DNA of 64,000 nucleotides, taken from the NCBI GenBank assembly GCA_949130495.1, contig OX422207.1, forward strand, positions 708,818,456 through 708,882,455, read 5' to 3'. The position numbers and the translations under genes are program-made. Each line of letters opens with the position of its first letter. Positions within the stretch are counted from its first letter, which is position 1. Source of the DNA: Sambucus nigra. Its lineage: Eukaryota; Streptophyta; Magnoliopsida; Dipsacales; Adoxaceae. Shown in pieces: positions 59,721-64,000 of this stretch. A model generated the notes under the pieces. It ran no database searches and had not been told where the DNA came from. It was given only the letters and a program-made list of their open reading frames with translations.

Positions 59721-61150
59721 GTGTAATTCAAGGGGATTTATATCATATCTTTGATATTGACAAGTTCTAATAAGTACGCCGAGTTTCGTGTATATTCCAA
59801 CTATTTCATAGGTTTTCAGTGATTTGATTTGAGTTCCGTACCAAAAGCTCCAAAGAAGAACAAGAAGGAAAGGTTTCTGCAAAAGTTGACAAGATGGAAC
59901 CGAACCCAAGGTAAAGAAAAAGAACCGAATCCATCCTGGGAAAGTTCCTGTAATGACTGTCAAGACAGAACCGAACCGAAACAAGGGAAAAACGAACTGA
60001 TCCTACACCTGGAAAACTTCTTATGAAGAGTAAACAAGATGGATCTGAGCCGAAGTAGAGAAATAAAGAACTGATTCGATGCTCGAAGAATTCTCTGTAA
60101 AAACTATCAAAGACAAAATCGAACCGAACCCCTTAATAGGATCGGTTCTGTTCTTGATTATCCGAACTTATTCATTTGTAAAAATTAGAATCCTAATTGG
60201 TTCAAACTCTTTTATTTCATAGAGGGTAAATTGTAAACTCCTCCCAATAGTGAGTGGAGGCTTCTGATTCATTAGGGAAGCTCTGTAATCACTTTTAGAG
60301 AAGAAGAACAATAAACCCTAGTTGCTTTCAATTTTGCAATTCAAGTAATACGATTCTAATTATCATTTTATTGCATTAATGTCTTGTCTAATAACACCTT
60401 CATCTATCTTCATCTTCATTCAGTATTCAAAACTTTTTCTTTAATTCTAAACATGTTGTCTACAAGTTTTCATATGTCAGGCTAGATTTCTAAGGTCGGG
60501 ATGCATGAACTCAACCTGATGTGAATAAAATTAATGCTCTAAATTTAATGATTTGATTATGACCGTATTGCATAGAAACACGATAATTGTAGATCTTTGG
60601 ATCTCATTTCCTTCAGGGTAACCGGGATGCTTCTGAATGCAATTCGAGTGTAACTATCGCAATACCGATGTACTCGTTCTCTGATTAGGTATGGTGCGGG
60701 ATTGAACCTCATATAGGTAATGCTTGGGAGTAATAAACCTAGGTCTAATTAATCACTTAAATTTACGATTAGTTTTATACCATCAATACACTAGGGTTGA
60801 GGGATTGTATTCTCGTCCTGTTTTCCTCATCATATAGTTCGAGTTTTAATTCAATCATCAATAGTATTTCAAGTAATTTAGAATAGGTGCATTCCATTCA
60901 TACTTTAGTTCAATAGTTAAGCATTTACAAAATTGCATATAGTTGTAGTTATTTCACCAGTTAGATCATCTTTTCCTTTTTCTTTAGAGTCAGAGTTAGG
61001 GTTCCTTCATTTGTCCAACGTCGTTACAACTCTATTGTCCTATTTTCCTGAGGATCTCGATAGCCAACTTATCAGATTATTACTTGAGCGACATGCTTGC
61101 ACTTGAGCCTAGAGAGTACGCACTTCTGAGACACATTCTTAGTCACATCA
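59721..61150 (+). repeat. Probable 5' LTR of the Athila-like element
   Basis: It lies directly upstream of the PBS and ends catca at 61150. It contains a cluster of gaaccgaaccgaa-type repeats (59895-60130) and aataaaccctagttg near 60309. I could not fix the left end: tgtaattcaagg at 59722 is a candidate. Confidence 0.5.
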
Positions 61151-61154
61151 AGTT

Positions 61155-61174
61155 TTTGGCGCCGTTGCCGGGGA
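61155..61174 (+). promoter_or_regulatory. Primer-binding site of the Athila-like element
   Basis: ttggcgccgttgccgggga is the primer-site motif seen in Athila/Tat-type plant gypsy elements, quite unlike the Met-tRNA sites elsewhere in the window. Confidence 0.85.
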
Positions 61175-61299
61175 CTTAGGTAGACTTAGGATTAGATCAA
61201 GTCAATCTAAAGCTTTGACCAAAAATTTAAAAAAATTCAAAAACATAAAAAAATTTAAAAGCACAAAAATATTCTTCATCATCTCTCATAAGCCTGTTA

Positions 61300-62319
61300 A
61301 TGCAAAATTCTGAACTCAATCCACCTCCCCATAATATTCCAACCCACATTCACGAAAACTCGATAGTTAAGTACGACCCTGATAGCCCTCACACTCCTAA
61401 CGCTCCACAATTTTGGGTTTCACCTCCCACACCGTCACACTCAATTGCAAATAACTCTCTATTTTCCCTCTTAGGACACACTTCAGAGCACGCTTCGAGT
61501 ATACCAAGTGAGGACACAGGGTCTTCGAGTGAAAGAAACATGGCACGACACGGTAGTGTAGCCGTTGGTGAGAAAGTGGCCCCGTACCGCCCGTTGAGAG
61601 ACCTCCTATATCCCGAGCGCACAGTCACTCCGAAATGCCTTTTACTCCCGTATAATGTCGGGAAATTTTGCTTTAGGAATGGGATGATCCAAATACTTCC
61701 CACTTACCATGGAATGGATTCAGAAAATCCATATCTCCACATCATGGAATTTGAGGAGGCGTGCGAGACCCTCGGCGATCAAACATGTACAAAAGATGTG
61801 ATCAGCCTCAAACTCTTCCCTTTATCGCTAAAGGATAAGGCTAAGACCTGGCTATGGTCTTTACCTCCAAACTTGATTTCATCATGGAATGATTTACAAT
61901 CTAAATTTCTCAACAAATTCTTTCCTACACATCGAACGAACTCCATAAAGGCTCAAATTCAAACATTCCGACAGCTAGAAAATGAGTCATTCGATCGATG
62001 TTACGAGCGTTTCAATGAGTTAGTCACTTCGTGCCCGCATCATGGACTTGATAAACTACAAATCATTTTGTTCTTCCATAATGGGGTGAATATGAATTCC
62101 AAACAACTCGTTGAGACTATATGTGATGGTCCCTTTATCAAATTAGACGCCAATGACTCTGAGCTTCACCTGAGGTATATCGTCGAGACTACCCAATCTT
62201 GGGATACATCTGACCCTAGTGCTCAAAATAAAACTCGTCAAGCGACCACCACTCCATCGGCGTTCGGCCTATTTCACGTGGGCATGAATGCTATAATGAT
62301 AGAGACCCGATCTACTTGA
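61300..62319 (+). CDS. Athila-like gag, N-terminal and capsid part (339 residues)
   Basis: It opens with a low-complexity N-terminus (residues 1-90, rich in Pro, His, Ser, Asn), then the retrotransposon gag domain: YHGMDSENPYLHIMEFEEAC, SLKLFPLSLKDKAKTWLWSL, WNDLQSKFLNKFFPTHRTNS, NESFDRCYERFNELVTSCPH and HGLDKLQIILFFHNGVN (residues ~145-265). This arrangement is that of Athila gag. The frame ends at 62319; the zinc knuckle follows in another frame, so gag is broken near 62300. The product would build the virus-like particle in an intact relative. The first ATG at 61300, about 125 bases after the PBS, is the natural start. Confidence 0.85.
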   Translation: MQNSELNPPPHNIPTHIHENSIVKYDPDSPHTPNAPQFWVSPPTPSHSIANNSLFSLLGHTSEHASSIPSEDTGSSSERNMARHGSVAVGEKVAPYRPLRDLLYPERTVTPKCLLLPYNVGKFCFRNGMIQILPTYHGMDSENPYLHIMEFEEACETLGDQTCTKDVISLKLFPLSLKDKAKTWLWSLPPNLISSWNDLQSKFLNKFFPTHRTNSIKAQIQTFRQLENESFDRCYERFNELVTSCPHHGLDKLQIILFFHNGVNMNSKQLVETICDGPFIKLDANDSELHLRYIVETTQSWDTSDPSAQNKTRQATTTPSAFGLFHVGMNAIMIETRST

Positions 62320-62920
62320 GAAGGGAATGTGAGAATTACTGGAGATGCATGAAAGAGGACCAATTGGATCCATCCCAAACACCGTTGAGAAGGTGTGTGC
62401 GATTTGTGAGGCGGGTCATTCAATATAGGAATGCCCGATAATACCCGCCTACAAAGTGATGCTTCGAGAATAAATAAGTGGTATAAGAGGATTCAAGGGC
62501 AATTTCGGTGCACCACATGGGAATTCTTAAAACCCTTCATGGAAAAACCACCATGGTTTTAGCTATGGGAAACAATATGCTGTGATGAATCCTAATTCAC
62601 ATGTTGCCCCTCCTCTACCATCGTACTTTCATCAAGATCCACACATGCAAGGACATGTGCAAGCACCACCGCCTCAAGGGGAATATATTACTCCATCGGG
62701 GATAAATCTCGAGGATACAATGAACCAATTTATCAATACCCAGAATGCAGCCAATGCTAGGTATGATCGCATGATCAGCGAGATAAACGCAAATATTTTT
62801 AAGATACAATCATCATTGAGTGTCCAAGAGAAGGGAAAGTTTCCTGCCCAGGTCCAAAGACCTCTTCAAGGTCAAACTAGTGTTGGCTCCACCTCTACAG
62901 AACATCAGGAGCAATGTTAA
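62320..62920 (+). pseudogene. Athila-like gag, zinc knuckle and C-terminal part
   Basis: In a shifted frame the text reads CAICEAGHS, a stop, EC (62396-62434), a zinc knuckle of the Athila type interrupted by TAG at 62426. From 62582 the frame is open again: MNPNSHVAPPLPSYFHQDPH, then TMNQFINTQNAANARYDRMI, a short amphipathic helix-like segment, then a Gln-rich tail. Stop at 62918. Confidence 0.7.
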
Positions 62921-63885
62921 GCAGTGGACACTCTTCGTAGTGGGATAATTGTTGATTTATCACCTCCCCCACACGACGCAACCAAAGATAAGGAGATTTC
63001 GCCCCGCACGAAAGTGGCCGAAGATTTCCCCTTGAAAGAGAGTGATAAATAAGACAGTAGTGAGCCCGAGGTAGTAGTGAATCCACACACCGTGGCACTG
63101 TTTCCTCAAAGAGGGCTCCTTCCCACAAAGGGAACCCCCGTGATAAAGTGCTAGACGTGCTAAAGCAAGTAAAGATAAATTTATCGTTCCTCGATGCCAT
63201 TAAGAAAATTCATGCTTATGAAAAAGTCATCAAAGACTTGTTAATAGTGAAGAGGAAGATGAAAGTAAAGAAAAATGTATTTCTAGCACAAAATGTAATC
63301 TCTATTCTACTTAATGATCTCCCACCAAAATTCAAAGATCCCGGTACACCCACCATTTCCTGCATCATTGGAGAAAATAAAATTAAAAATCTCTTACTTG
63401 ACTTGGGAGCAAGTGTCAATATCCTCCCTTACGCCATCTATAGGTAACTAGATATGGGCGACCTTAAGCCCACAAAGATCACTCTCTAATTGGCGGATCG
63501 AACTGTGAAGATCCCAAGAGGTATAGTTGAGGACGTGATCGTTCAAGTTGACACCTTCTACTTTCCGTTAGATTTTGTCATTTGGGACACGAAACCTTCC
63601 TTCGCCTCGAGCAATCATGTTCCCATCATTCTTGGGCTCCTATTCTTAGCTACGGCTAATGCAATTATCAATACTAGAAACAGGCAGATGGATCTCATCT
63701 TTGGGAACATGACCTTAGAGACTAACATCTTCCATATAGCCCAATATATGGGGGAAGAAGATGATCTTCACGTGGTGAGCCTAATCGATGAGATCATAAA
63801 GGAGTACTTTAAGGAAAATTATTTCGGAGATGCCCTAGGGTCCTGTTTAGTGTCAAGCCACGAGAGTAAGGGGACATATACTTAA
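62921..63885 (+). pseudogene. Athila-like pol start and aspartic protease
   Basis: TLRSGIIVDL opens the pol region (~62927). From 63148 one frame reads FLDAIKKIHAYEKVIKDLLI, then the protease active site LLLDLGASVNILP (DLGAS at ~63399), TAA at 63445 and 63487, then IPRGIVEDVIVQVDTFYFPL, SNHVPIILGLLFLATANAII and FGNMTLETNIFHI. This layout, with DLGAS in place of DTGA, is typical of Athila protease. It is broken by two stops in the same frame. RT would lie beyond the window. Confidence 0.82.
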
Positions 63886-64000
63886 TTCGAGAGGGAAGTT
63901 GAGGAGTTGAGAGAGTTACTTAATGAGAGAGTGTCGGATGAGGACGTGAGAGATGTAAGTTAGGTTTCACGATTCGAGGACTTACCGCCATGGGAGGCAT
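63886..64000 (+). pseudogene. Athila-like pol, continuing past window
   Basis: After TAA at 63883 the same frame continues (VEELRELLNERVSDEDV, a stop, RFEDLPPWEA), the linker before RT. It is cut by the window end. Confidence 0.6.

Overview
The window looks like nuclear DNA from a flowering plant with a large, repeat-rich genome. Almost every base that can be assigned belongs to a transposable element, several elements carry plant-specific domains, and the only host-gene sequence is broken fragments carried by a DNA transposon. I see no intact host gene, rRNA, tRNA gene, CRISPR array or replication origin, and I cannot name the species.

Region by region: (1) 1-5516 is a tandem array of 1.3-1.4 kb LTRs separated by spacers of only 234-258 bp that hold little more than a primer-binding site (PBS) and a polypurine tract (PPT). 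(2) 5517-6272 is unassigned AT-rich DNA. (3) 6278-57327 is one old Ty3/gypsy element, A (target-site duplication, TSD, gtaat), containing a stack of later insertions. B (9029-51492, minus strand, Sirevirus-like LTRs, TSD ctgag) sits in A's protease. C (10926-46408, plus strand, Tekay-like gypsy, TSD gctac) sits in B's plant-transposon-protein gene. D (21236-45908, a CACTA DNA transposon) sits in C's 3' LTR. E (29526-43031, a solo LTR, TSD cgtaa/cgtat) sits in an AFB4/5-type gene fragment carried by D. F (30830-40677, minus strand, 3.7 kb LTRs, TSD atgag) sits in E. (4) 57333-59720 holds two more truncated gypsy LTRs. (5) About 59720-64000 is the 5' part of an Athila-like gypsy element that runs off the window.

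None of the elements looks able to move by itself. C has gag, protease, RT, RNase H, integrase and a chromodomain-like tail, broken by stops and frameshifts; A is far more decayed; B encodes a gag-like protein and a plant transposon protein but no visible pol; F has no coding region. D shows no intact transposase and carries fragments of three host genes: a TOPLESS-type corepressor with two introns, an unrecognised conserved gene, and the C-terminal part of an AFB4/5-type auxin receptor. TOPLESS and AFB proteins act in the same auxin pathway.

The most interesting patterns are the six-deep nesting with LTR divergence falling with depth; a GC-AG intron-like donor and acceptor in matching places in the LTRs of several families; family-specific palindrome clusters inside that putative intron; and the LTR array with almost no internal sequence. 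All identifications are from reading the sequence and hand translation; no database search was run.
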